Shown piece after piece: positions 20,501-47,586 of a DNA stretch of 64,000 nt. A program made the translations under genes and the position numbers. Each line of letters opens with the position of its first letter. Within the stretch, counting starts at the first letter, position 1. The notes under the pieces are model-generated. The model had not been told where the DNA came from, did no database searches, and saw nothing but the letters and a program-made list of their open reading frames with translations. The stretch lies in NCBI RefSeq assembly GCF_011397635.1, contig NC_064754.1:31228543-31292542 (forward strand), given 5' to 3'. The DNA is from Epinephelus fuscoguttatus. Taxonomy: Eukaryota > Chordata > Actinopteri > Perciformes > Serranidae.

Positions 20501-21877
20501 CAGTGTGATGTATATGTGCCACGCACATATAGAACCTGATAAAAGAAGCTCTGTATGAGAAATCAGTTTTCTAAATGCAAACCAGTGGAACAGAAGTTAA
20601 CGCAATACTGGCCATGACTCTCTAAAGCCCCATTTCCACCAAGCAGTGCGGTTCAGTTCAGTTCGGCACGCCTTTTTTCTGTTTCCACAGTGAAATGTTG
20701 TGGATGGTACCAATGGAACCATTCTGTACCGTCCCCATTTTTGGTCACCCCTCTGTTGGGGTACCTAGCACACAGATCTGGTACTAAAAGGTGGAGCTGT
20801 GAACACTGCAGTCTGTTGACTGGTCAATAGCAGGCGGTCACTCTGCTGAGGGCTGAGTTGTGGCTGGTTTTGAGGCTCATGTGACCACTGTTCATACTGT
20901 GGAGAGTTTTATTAGTTAACTGTAACTATAAAATGAATTGATGTTGTGCTGCCTCTCGCAGCAGCTGTAGACTGAGAAAAAACAACTTAATTCACTAGGC
21001 CGTCTGCCGGCAACTTTTAAGGTGGAACATTAACTTGCACAAACCCACTATTTTTAAATATCCCATGGAGAGAGACTCTCACTGCAGCCTGTTTTATTTT
21101 GTTCTAAAAATGTTGATGTGCAGCCTCATTCTATGGACGATAAACTAGGTGTAGACTAATAAAAGAGGAAGTACAGTGAGTGAGCAGTGAGCGACAACAA
21201 CCCCCACACAGAGTACTGTTCGCCGTGGAAACACTAGGGTCTAGGTACCATGTCTGAGGGGTTACTTTTGGTGCCAAAGGTATCATACCAAAAGTGTTTG
21301 GTGGAAACGGGGCTTAAAGTAGGCTCTCTGTGTGGAAGAGGTACCGTTATGTGTTCACCTGACAGGGATCCACTCATTTGGAAACAGTTGTATAATATCC
21401 TCTGCAGTTGAGGAGAAGCTTTCTGTAATCTGAGAAAATAATCTCTGAGATGCCATCAAGGTTATCTCAGTTTTGGCTCGGAAAGCCTGCATCGCAAGCA
21501 GGAGGTGTGGACGTTAATAGACGAGGGTGTTTACCAGGCAAGTAGGGTCAAATGAAAAGATGCAGTTTAGTTTAATAAAGAAAGTGTTTGTGAAACCTGA
21601 CCCATATTTGGGACTAAAAGTCAGGATGTGTCGATTACAAACACTAATTCATTCCACTGATGTTGTTTCATTCCCTCAGCTCCTGAGGAATATTCTGGCC
21701 TCTAACCCCCGTGTCACCCGCTTCCATATCAACTGGGAAGGCTCGGCAGACAAGATGGAGGACAGCGAGAACGTCGACCCGTCCCCCAACATCAGCAGCA
21801 TGCTCCCCCCGTCCTGTATACCAGGAAAGATGCCGCCTCTCGGGCTGATGCCGGACAACTCCATGGACTGCATGTAA
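17504..21877 (+). CDS. asf1b: Histone chaperone ASF1B (complete, 4 exons, 199 aa)
   Basis: ASF1 binds the H3-H4 dimer and passes it to CAF-1 or HIRA during replication-coupled and independent nucleosome assembly in the nucleus. Exons: 17504-17612, 18901-19016, 19212-19388, 21680-21877; the sum is 600 nt with no break. The first 156 residues form the immunoglobulin-like core starting [18 protein letters not shown]. Key residues known from the family are present: E36/D37 (HIRA and CAF-1 site), D54, V94 and R108 (H3 site). The short tail carries CIPG and ends NSMDCM; the CIPG block and tail fit ASF1B better than ASF1A. The start is the only ATG that gives the family N terminus. In human, ASF1B also lies beside PRKACA. 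Confidence 0.97.
17613..18900 (+). other. asf1b intron 1 with promoter-like block and a foldback
   Basis: The first 350 bases are GC-rich with two ATTGG (inverted CCAAT) motifs near 17880 and 17920, a TATATAAAT-like stretch near 17785 and TTGGCGC at about 17834. A small foldback repeat lies at 18461-18600. The rest shows nothing recognised. Confidence 0.5.
18461..18600. repeat. Small foldback repeat (about 140 bp)
   Basis: The left arm 'ccatgatctgtaccatagcc' and the right arm 'ggctatggcacggttcatgg' are near-complementary over about 40 bases and separated by about 55 bases. This would fold as one hairpin. It is probably a tiny MITE. Confidence 0.55.
20210..20400 (+). mobile_element. tRNA-derived SINE
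   Basis: 'ggggcggctgtggctcagag' followed by 'gtagagcaggttg' gives an A-box-like start, and 'ccgtttgatcccc' a B-box. The body ('agatactgaaccccaaattg') matches a common fish SINE seen from memory. It is not a functional tRNA gene. It lies in asf1b intron 3. Confidence 0.75.
20626..21314. mobile_element. PIF/Harbinger-like MITE with TAA target duplication
   Basis: Inverted ends 'agccccatttccacca' and 'tggtggaaacggggct' are flanked on both sides by TAA (20623-20625 and 21315-21317). A 3-bp TWA duplication is the hallmark of PIF/Harbinger. No transposase frame. It fills the middle of asf1b intron 3. Confidence 0.7.
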
Positions 21878-22763
21878 GAGTCATCAGATTGAGATAATGG
21901 ACAAGAAATTCCTCTTATTTGTACACTTACTCACACCGCAAACACACATTTGGACAAGGAGGCCACGGACGTATCTACGTAAGATGGACATTAACAGGAA
22001 GCAGGGGTATTACAACGTTATTTTTATACAGCATACACAAATGGGATGGATCTGGAATTGTTAGCAACTGTTTTTGTCTCCTGTGCACTCTCTTCCAACA
22101 CACAGAGGCCTGCACAACCGACACTGCCTTATTTAACTGTACCTCTGTCTCAGTTTGAGTCATCAGGGTGGGGCAGTCTTAAGACCACCGTATCTTTACA
22201 GCCCTAAGGCTCACAAGTCATACTCACACACCCATGGTGACCTGTTTGGTGCCCATACTGTTCATTATGTTCTCTGAGCACAGATCAAAGCTATGGGCAG
22301 TGCTCTTGGTGTCAAAGTATTTCATTGTTCTGAAGGTTTGTCTCATCTGATGTAAATTTGTAGCATCCTGATACCTATGGGGAAAAAAAATTGGGTTTGA
22401 AATATGGGCCATGTTAGGGGCCTGTTGCAAGAAGCAGCTTTGTTTACTGTTAGTGGGTAACTCATGCAGAGTACAGTCTTGTGTTTGCAAGTTGTGATAA
22501 CTCGGTAAACCTGCTTCTTCAAACAGGCCCCAGCTCAGATGACGTTCTTTAAAATGTTGCATAAAACGTCTTATTATGCACAACCTGTAGGTGAAGGAGT
22601 CACAAGAGAGATGGATGCGGTATTGCAGTCAAGTTCGGATGGTTTAGGCTTACTGTAAATAATGTTTTCTAAGCGCTTATTTTGTCTTCATGATGTGATC
22701 TCTTTCTTTTTGTACTTACTATATATTCTCTGCCTTTCTATTTGTAACAACCATGATGGGGTT

Positions 22764-22769
22764 AATAAA
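22764..22769 (+). terminator. asf1b polyadenylation signal
   Basis: AATAAA is followed by a GT-rich stretch (TTTGTTTTGTGG) about 890 bases after the stop codon. The implied 3' UTR is 21878 to about 22790. Confidence 0.6.
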
Positions 22770-23264
22770 GTTTGTTTTGTGGACCTTGTGCCGCTTTCTG
22801 GTGATCACCTTGTCTTACTTACACAGCTGCTTTCCACCTTGGCTAGCGGGGAAGGGAGCACAGCAACAGCAGCGAGACTCAGCATGTGCGTGTGTGTGCG
22901 TGCACGTGCGTCGGCCCACTCTTTCCCCTCCCTTCTCCCTCGCTCCGTTCTTTTTTTTCCCCCTGATTTCATTCATAAAATGCAGCAGCCTCATTCCACC
23001 ATTTTCACTCTAGCCTCATGTTGCTAGGCAACTGCAGCACAAAAGGGAGGGGAGGACTGTCTGCTCTCACCCATTTTATCTCATCTTAGTTGAAGGGACT
23101 AACTCCTCCGTCCGTCCATCTGTTACCTCTGTCTGCTTCTTTCATGTCTACACTGTTGAGCGAGATGCTGTGAACGCTTATAATCGCTACAGGCGAGATT
23201 TAAAAAAGCAGCATGTTAAACCATGTTTACCAGCATTCATATTTGGCATCAAATTCCATATGCG

Positions 23265-23430
23265 GCATGCCCCGGTGGTGGAAAGTAACTAAGTACAATT
23301 ACTCAAAATTGTCCTTAACTCCAATACTTAGGGACTTGTACTTTATACCTCTACTCCACCACATTTCAGAGGCAGATATACCTTTTACTCCACTACATTT
23401 ATTTTATATTTTTTTCTGTAAAGATTCAGA
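23265..23430 (+). mobile_element. Tol2-type hAT end fragment
   Basis: 'ggtggaaagtaactaagtac', 'ctctactccaccacatttca' and 'ttttactccactacatttat' match the AGTACTTTTACTC-rich ends of the very common fish hAT/Tol2 group (family memory). Only one end is visible. Confidence 0.6.
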
Positions 23431-23848
23431 TTAATAATACAAAATATAATAAGTAAATTATTATAGTTTAGGATATAATCCCTATATTTATGACAGGTAA
23501 AGGGGGAAAATCGATACAGCATTCATATCATATCTTACATGGCAATACTGCCAAATAACGAATTTTAATAATGCAAACCTGAACATTTGATAGTCCACTA
23601 GAACAATAAATTCAATTGCTTTTTTAGACCACTATGTACATTTTGCTGCATTAAAAATGAGTGAAGTGAGATGAACAGGCTGAGAACTTTATTTTATATG
23701 ATAAAACAGATGGTGACAGTTTGGGGATGTGATTTGCAGTTGAAAAAGGTAATTAAATGCAATATACTACAGTCTATATACCACAGTAGGCACAACATGT
23801 TTAAAATAATATTGATCATTGTATCGTGGGCCTGGTGTACCCACCCTT

Positions 23849-23870
23849 TATATATATATATATATATATA
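23849..23870. repeat. (TA)n microsatellite
   Basis: Eleven TA units in AT-rich intergenic DNA. Confidence 0.9.
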
Positions 23871-24544
23871 CAGACTATATGAGACTATACAATAAATAAC
23901 TGAGGGATTATACTATTTTATTATATTATTACTATAAATTACTGACAAAACAATTTAGTTGCAAGCCCTGAAATCTTCTGTAATAATTATCAGAACATAC
24001 TGTGTATCACAAAAAAATGTATGGTATGTTTGGTGGTTTAGGCACCTTGCACACAATAAAGCAGGTGGCTGTGGAGCCCTAATATGATGGTGTCAGACCC
24101 TGCAGTGGCTGTAGGGATATATTTATAGCTTAGGTGTTTGTTCATGGGCCTCGGGTCTTTTTTAAATTCTGATTTTTACACCAACACGAGCTCAAATTAT
24201 TATTGGAATCAAATATTCAGATGCAAATCTATATAAAATTGTGCCTATTGAGGATCCTGATAATAAGCGGCCCCTGGGCATCTGCTACAGTCGCCCTGTA
24301 GGTGCAGCAGGTGTGGAGCGAGGATGGCAGAGATGCTGCTGGAGGACTGACTGTAAAGGTCGCTGGTGCGCAGACAGCATGAGGCTCCTCATCCAGCACC
24401 GATTGCAAAAAGATTGTCTTTTATTTCCTGTGATTCATTTCCCACCACATCAACTCTTCCCTCCATGCGCGGCCGTCTGCGATCTGTTTAGAAGTCCTGC
24501 CAGCCAGACCGCGCCGCGCGTGCGTTAAATTCTGACCAACATTT

Positions 24545-25595
24545 CTAAAAATAGCTCGCGGTTGACGTCACTTAGCCAAACGTGTATCAGTCGCTTGGCG
24601 GCGGTGAGGAGGGGGGGCGGGTGTTGCGAGAGCACGGGGAGGGAGGGTTTTTTTTTTTTTTTTTTTTTTTGGAAAGGGGGGGGGGCATTCCTGTCAACCG
24701 CTGCTGACAGCCAATAGATGTCCCAGCATTCACCGAGATTCCCACGGTTCGGCCGCGCCAAGCCAATGGAGGAGAGCGACCGGAAAAAGTGGGCGCGTAC
24801 CTCTTCGGTAGGAAAATAATCGCTGACGTTCCCCTCGCTTGCTTTTTGTAGGGGGCGGGATGCTGCTGCTGTTGATGGATTGCGAAGGGCCAATCAGAGC
24901 GCTCCGTAGGACAGCGCCGTGGAGAGCTGGCCAATCCTTGGCTGAGCTCCAGCTGTCAATCAACCCCAGTTCTGGAGAGTGGGCGGGGCGTTCGCTCGGC
25001 TGTAGTTCCGTCATCTCGCTCGTCTCCGAGGCTACAGGGGGCCAATGTTGATTTGGGCGAATTCCTGTCGTTGTCGGACCCCGCCGAGGATTAATTTTTA
25101 AAAGCTGGGTTCGGTAACGCAAAGTGGCAGGCTTTTGATTGAGAATACTGCACCCCCGCCGTCGGTATAGCTGTTTTTTGGGCTGGGGGAGAGGTGGGGA
25201 GCCGGGGGGCCTCGCTCGGAGGGGGCTGCAAGGAGGGACAGGAGAAGACTGGATCCTCCGTGTTCAGGCCAACTGCGCCGAGGTCGGCCTGGCGGTCCGG
25301 TGAAGCCCCAGCGACCGAGATACCTCAACGGTAGCTCCCCGTGGATTTAAATTTCTAACGGTCGCCGGTTGTTGGTGACCGTGGAGTCAGTGAGCCCGCT
25401 GCACTGTACCGTCTCGCCGTGGCACCGCATCAGCAGCTGTCAGGCTATTTAAGATCAAGACTTCGGAGTTAACGCTTGGTAACTGTTACAGCTGGATTTA
25501 GAATATACCGGTCAGACCCAATCGAGCTAAGACCGGCTTGACAAGGCTGTAGGGCGGCCAAAAAGCCACGGATCGCCCGTTGACAAGTTGTCATC
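24545..25595 (+). promoter_or_regulatory. prkaca promoter and 5' UTR (CpG island with CRE and CCAAT boxes)
   Basis: This 1-kb CpG-rich region precedes the prkaca start. It has a perfect palindromic CRE (TGACGTCA, 24563-24570), five CCAAT boxes all on the + strand (24711, 24763, 24890, 24931, 25042), GC boxes (24853, 24981) and a T-run/G-run tract (24650-24690). No TATA box stands out, as usual for a housekeeping promoter. The transcription start is probably between about 25050 and 25200 (inference). Confidence 0.75.
24563..24570 (+). promoter_or_regulatory. Perfect cAMP response element TGACGTCA
   Basis: Full palindromic CREB/ATF site about 1.03 kb before the PKA catalytic subunit start codon, at the upstream edge of the CpG island. 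Confidence 0.7.
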
Positions 25596-42928
<17,333 letters not shown>

Positions 42929-45057
42929 AGTTAGAGAGCAAAGAGAGGAGGAAAGAAGGAAGTAGGGAGAGTCAAAGGTAGGCTGGTCAAGTGGGAGACG
43001 TAAGGAGGGAGTACCGTCTCCTGTCCAATCACAAGCACCAGCTACAAAATGAGGGAGGAATTGGGATAGAGAAGGGAAAAAAGAGCAAGGAGACTGATAA
43101 CCAGCAGTGTTGCCTTTTCTGTTGCGTTTCTGTTGTATTTTATTTATTGGTCTGTCTTATTTATGGATCCCTTTATGATGAAGGTGTGCTTCAGATTCAT
43201 GGGTGTTATTTAGAGTTGCCTCTACACATTTTCACCCAAGATCTTCCCTGCTCTTTTATTGTTTCATTCATCGTTCAGTCACTTTTGGGCCACATCACAG
43301 AGACATCACTCAGTCAGTCCGTCGGTCATTACATGAAGCCCATCGAGTCGTGCAAGTCGAGGTCTCAGTCCGCACAAGAGCTTCTTAAATTTAACAACCG
43401 GCTAACTTGCTCTTTCTCTGGTGAGCAAAAGCGGCATTGAGTCGAACATTTAAATGAATCACACGCACACGCACTTAAATAACTTATGTTTTGCAGTCAT
43501 TTTTCCTTTAATTATTGAAAGCATTTCATATCGTAGACAGCATACATTAAGTCACTGGCATGATCGGCCACAAGAAAAACATGAAGATGATGCATCGCGT
43601 GTGCTCTAACAAGTTTCGGTCAGACACAAATGACACTTAAGGGGCAAGAAGTCAGTTAAGTTTACTATGTAACTCCATCTATACTTCTCATCGTTGTTAG
43701 CATAGCCAGGCTTTGTGCACTCAATTTTTAAATGTTGCTAGATACTAGTGGCTCCAATGATATCATGTCAGCAAACAAGGAAATTTGGATAAGGGAACGT
43801 AAATATCTCAGTTTTAATGGTGTTGTGAAGGAACACCGTAACATAATGGTATCTCAGGTTTGAACATATCACTTAATAAGACATTTTATCAACATGAAGC
43901 ATTAGGATTAGCAGGTAAAGAGGACGTGTGAGACACTAGCTTATGATATAGATTTAGGAATTTAAAGCTCTGGTTAGCACTAAGAGGAACATGAGGGAAT
44001 ATTAAGACTTTTGGATAGTGTATTCCACAGTTTCCCACTCCAGAAGATTTGGTTTTGCTAACTCGACGACTCTGTTTGGTCTTAAAAGCACTCACTGTCT
44101 CCACTCAGAGCTCACATACTCTTTAAGTTGATGCAGCATTTTGAATTTGGCCCTTGCCAATTCCAACTACAGAAGACCACCTGAGGCAGACTACCTCCAA
44201 CCACTTCTGGCTGGTGGTCACCAGAGCACTTTGACCAGTCATTGAAGGCGGTCTGGATAGTGTGCTTTATGGTCTTTTACAGAAACCTGTGTTTATGTTC
44301 ATCTCCCCAGCAGCCAGCCCTCTTGTCACTTGCAAAGTTGGGCCACACTCCATGTGACAGTCTTACATGTGACAGCAACTCTATTCCCATCTCTTGTGTT
44401 TACAGTCTTTGTTTAATTTAGTTTTTCATGTGGTGGTGATGTAACGACGACTGGCGCTCCACTGAACAAGTTAAGAAAAGGTAGCGCAACTGGAGTTGAC
44501 TAGAGCTAGTATTGAGAAGAGACAAAAATGATCCTAGTGCACAGTGTCCAAGCTGCCTGTTTAAAGTGCACGACACAAGTGTTCAACGCCTCCTTAGCTC
44601 CTGAGCTGTGATCGCAAAGTACTTGAGCAAAGCCCAAAATGGTGGTCAGTGTAGGATTTGGTCGTTCAGGATTTATGAAATAAAACACAGTGACACTAGT
44701 GTCTGTTTCAAACATTCAAATGCCTTCTTCATAGCTGTATTTCAATGTGCCACCATAATGAAGATATTCTGTTTTGGTTCAAACGGGCGCTCTGGTTTTG
44801 CTCTGATCGCTTTAAAATCCAGATATGTTTGATTCACACGAGTCCCTCCTGTCCAAAACAGTTCAGATACGGGAAAATATTACAAGCCTTTTCTCAGTTG
44901 TACTGTGTAATTCTGTGTTTATGAAAAAATACACACACAATTACACACATATCACTCATGTGGAATGTTATTAGAAATGAGCTACCATCAAGGGATTTTC
45001 AATGTCGACTCAATGATCTGTTTTAGATCATTTTTCGGTGTGTGTAGCCAAATGTCT

Positions 45058-46305
45058 GCAGCTGGATTAACCAGCTACGGGGCCCCGGGCCTTTATGAAC
45101 CCACCATTCCTCCCACTCTCTGTGTATGTACCACTATGCTGGAATATCTCATGGTCCCAGGTTCACTGTGTGGTAATTTGATTAAAACACAAATTAAAGC
45201 AGCTACAAGGAACTTTCATTTCGTGTTGATTTGGGCAGCTCCTCTGAACAAAAGCGGTAGTGTTTCCCAGAATAAAGATTTCCCATGAGCACCGCCGCCT
45301 CTTGTTGTAAATCTTGATCTGGCTAGCGGGTGCATTTGTTGTGGAAGCAAGTGGAAGACAGCAGTTTGTTCTTATCGAAATGTGTTTTATACATAAACAG
45401 GCATAATACACACCTCTCTGCGTGGAAGAAGACCAGTTCAGGATCAGTTTTGAATCCTTTCAACGCAGTGCTCTCCATCTCTTGAATGACCAACCAAGGT
45501 TGACTCGTGTTTTTGCCCGTGCTTTATCACCATCCCCTTTAGCTTTCTTTGTTCTCTTTGCTGTTTCTGCCCCAGTTTCAGCCATAAACACGAAATGTAA
45601 CATCGAAAATAAATTTCTGTAAAGAATTTTAACTAGCTTATGCACTACTCACTGCCAAACTGTGCCCGGGACAATGTAAACAGGCACTTCCAGTCTGCAT
45701 GCCATAAATTCTTCAGTCTGATTTTGCGGGGAATCGGACCGAAGACAAGCACGAAGAATAACTTTATAGAAACTTATGTAGGTCATGTATTAGCATCAGT
45801 ATTAAACTGAGACTGTTTCATAACCAGTTAAAAACTTCTTGTAGCTGCTTTACTTTAGGAATGAGTGCAGCATTAACTGATGTAATCAAAGTCTTGAGGG
45901 GCCGCTGATTCAGTATTGCACTTCCATAAAGCTTGCAAAATAGATAGCTAGATGGGTATCCTAGCTAGTATGCCATATTCACATCATATGGGATGGATGG
46001 TAGAAATGGGAAAGGTGTTGGCATGCAAGCGTTGATGCCATCTGACACCTTTTCACAGGTGTGACCAGTAAACTGACATTGAATTCGATGGGGTCCAGGA
46101 CCCCTTTAAGACAGGGCCTCAAGATGAGCTAAAGACCCACCTCAAGGCCCTTCCTAGTGTCAGCTGATATGGCGCTTTAGCAGAGTATATTCCCAAATGA
46201 AGTTACAGTTAATCAAATTACCACAAACCAATCTGGGGCTTTTGCAGATATGGGGCCCTGGGCAGCTGCCTACTCTTTGCCAAGCTGGTAATCCAGCCAG
46301 TGTCC
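45058..46305. repeat. Inverted repeat pair (arms 45058-45200 and 46199-46305)
   Basis: Arm one contains 'gctggattaaccagct', 'ggggccccgggc' and 'gtggtaatttgatta'. Arm two carries their complements ('taatcaaattaccac', 'ggggccctgggc', 'agctggtaatccagc'). The arms are diverged copies of one repeat in opposite orientation. Confidence 0.5.
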
Positions 46306-46563
46306 AGTAGAAAACCTTTTGACTGATTGGTTTTATATCAGAGAAATTAGTCACATACAAGGCAATCATCTCGTGACCAAAAGCTCCGCTCCCCACTTCT
46401 TGTCATAATCTTTCACATTGAGGTGAAACAGCTTAAAAACATTTCATTGATCAATCTGAGGTCAAAACCATATTGGCACATAGATGGTGGCAAGAGCTGC
46501 AAGGTGGACACACATCTACTTGATCAGCTGGCTTATTGGTTATTATGGACTAATTTACAACCC

Positions 46564-46566
<3 letters not shown>

Positions 46567-46605
<39 letters not shown>
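46567..46605 (+). repeat. (ATT)n microsatellite
   Basis: About 13 TTA/ATT units. Confidence 0.9.
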
Positions 46606-46979
46606 GACATTGTTGTAAACCACTTGTTGAGACTTCACATTCGTTGTATTTCCTCCATGTCCAGTTTAATGTTGACTATATCATCATGGACAAAATGTTT
46701 GAAGTTATAATACAATATTATTCCGTGTCTCCTCGATGTTTTTTGCAGTGATACAACTTCCTCTCGATGCAGGCACAATGCTGGTACATACTGTCGCACT
46801 TTTTAGGGAAATGAGACCCCAATGTAAACCATGTTAACCCCCGCCACACACACCCATACACGCACACACACATATACACACACACACAAATAACACACTG
46901 CAAAGGGAAGCGTCTAAAGTCACGGGAACAGTGACATAAAAACACGAAGTGTAATATTTTGCAACATGAGTATCATTCC

Positions 46980-46985
46980 AATAAA
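46980..46985 (+). terminator. prkaca polyadenylation signal (probable)
   Basis: AATAAA followed by a GT/T-rich stretch (AAACGTGTGTGTGTTTC). Confidence 0.5.
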
Positions 46986-47119
46986 GTTTTACTTGTAAAA
47001 TTCTACTAAACGTGTGTGTGTTTCCTGGATGTGTGTGTTAGTAGTTTGTGTGTGTTTAAGGGTGAATTGTGGATGAGGAGATAGTTTAAATGTAGAGTGA
47101 GTGTTGTAGCCTGGAGGTG

Positions 47120-47586
47120 AGGCATCCATCACTGCCGCCTGATGCGGAATGGAGCCGTCATCCACCCATCTGTTGACCGCCCGGCTCCATCTGATTCACC
47201 ATAACGCGTAAAAACAATAACTAAACCTTCTACTATGATCACAGATCGCGTTTCTTTGTGTTAAAATCAGGTTTGACAGATTGAGCAGTGATTAAATTGT
47301 GATTGCCAACAAAGAAGACCGCTCCGATGCGCTGAAACCCAGCCAATTCCACCTTAAATGCCATTTGCGTCTGTAGTAGAGACCGAGGCGCCATCTTCGG
47401 TCCACCTTAAGCGCACAATGTGGCCAACGAACGAACGAAAGCGTACCAGCCAGGCTTCCGTCCTCATTCTCCAGCCGGGGATCGCTCTCTGGCTTCCCAG
47501 CTTTGACACAGCGTCACTTGTGAAACAGCACAGAGGGGGGGAAAAGACGCACCCGAGCCAAAGCCCATCCGCACCAGCAGGAGAAG
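47120..47586 (+). promoter_or_regulatory. samd1 promoter / 5' UTR (start of CpG island)
   Basis: GC- and CpG-rich sequence begins near 47120 and continues through samd1 exon 1 to about 49560. No TATA box was seen close to the start codon. Confidence 0.5.

Larger units (their letters stand above)
22800..24540. other. Intergenic asf1b to prkaca
   Basis: Contains a Tol2-type hAT fragment (23265-23430) and a TA repeat (23849-23870). Apart from these, no genes or family repeats were seen. Confidence 0.5.
42929..46990 (+). other. prkaca 3' UTR (probable, about 4 kb)
   Basis: There is no further gene between the prkaca stop and samd1, and the clear AATAAA at 46980-46985 lies about 4 kb downstream. 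If used, it implies a 4-kb 3' UTR, a length consistent with vertebrate PRKACA-type genes but not proven here. The region includes an inverted repeat pair (45058-45200 and 46199-46305) and an ATT repeat. Confidence 0.45.

Noticed and set aside
43889-44104. Minus-strand frame in the prkaca 3' UTR that might be a LINE fragment
   Set aside because: No convincing reverse transcriptase motif could be read.
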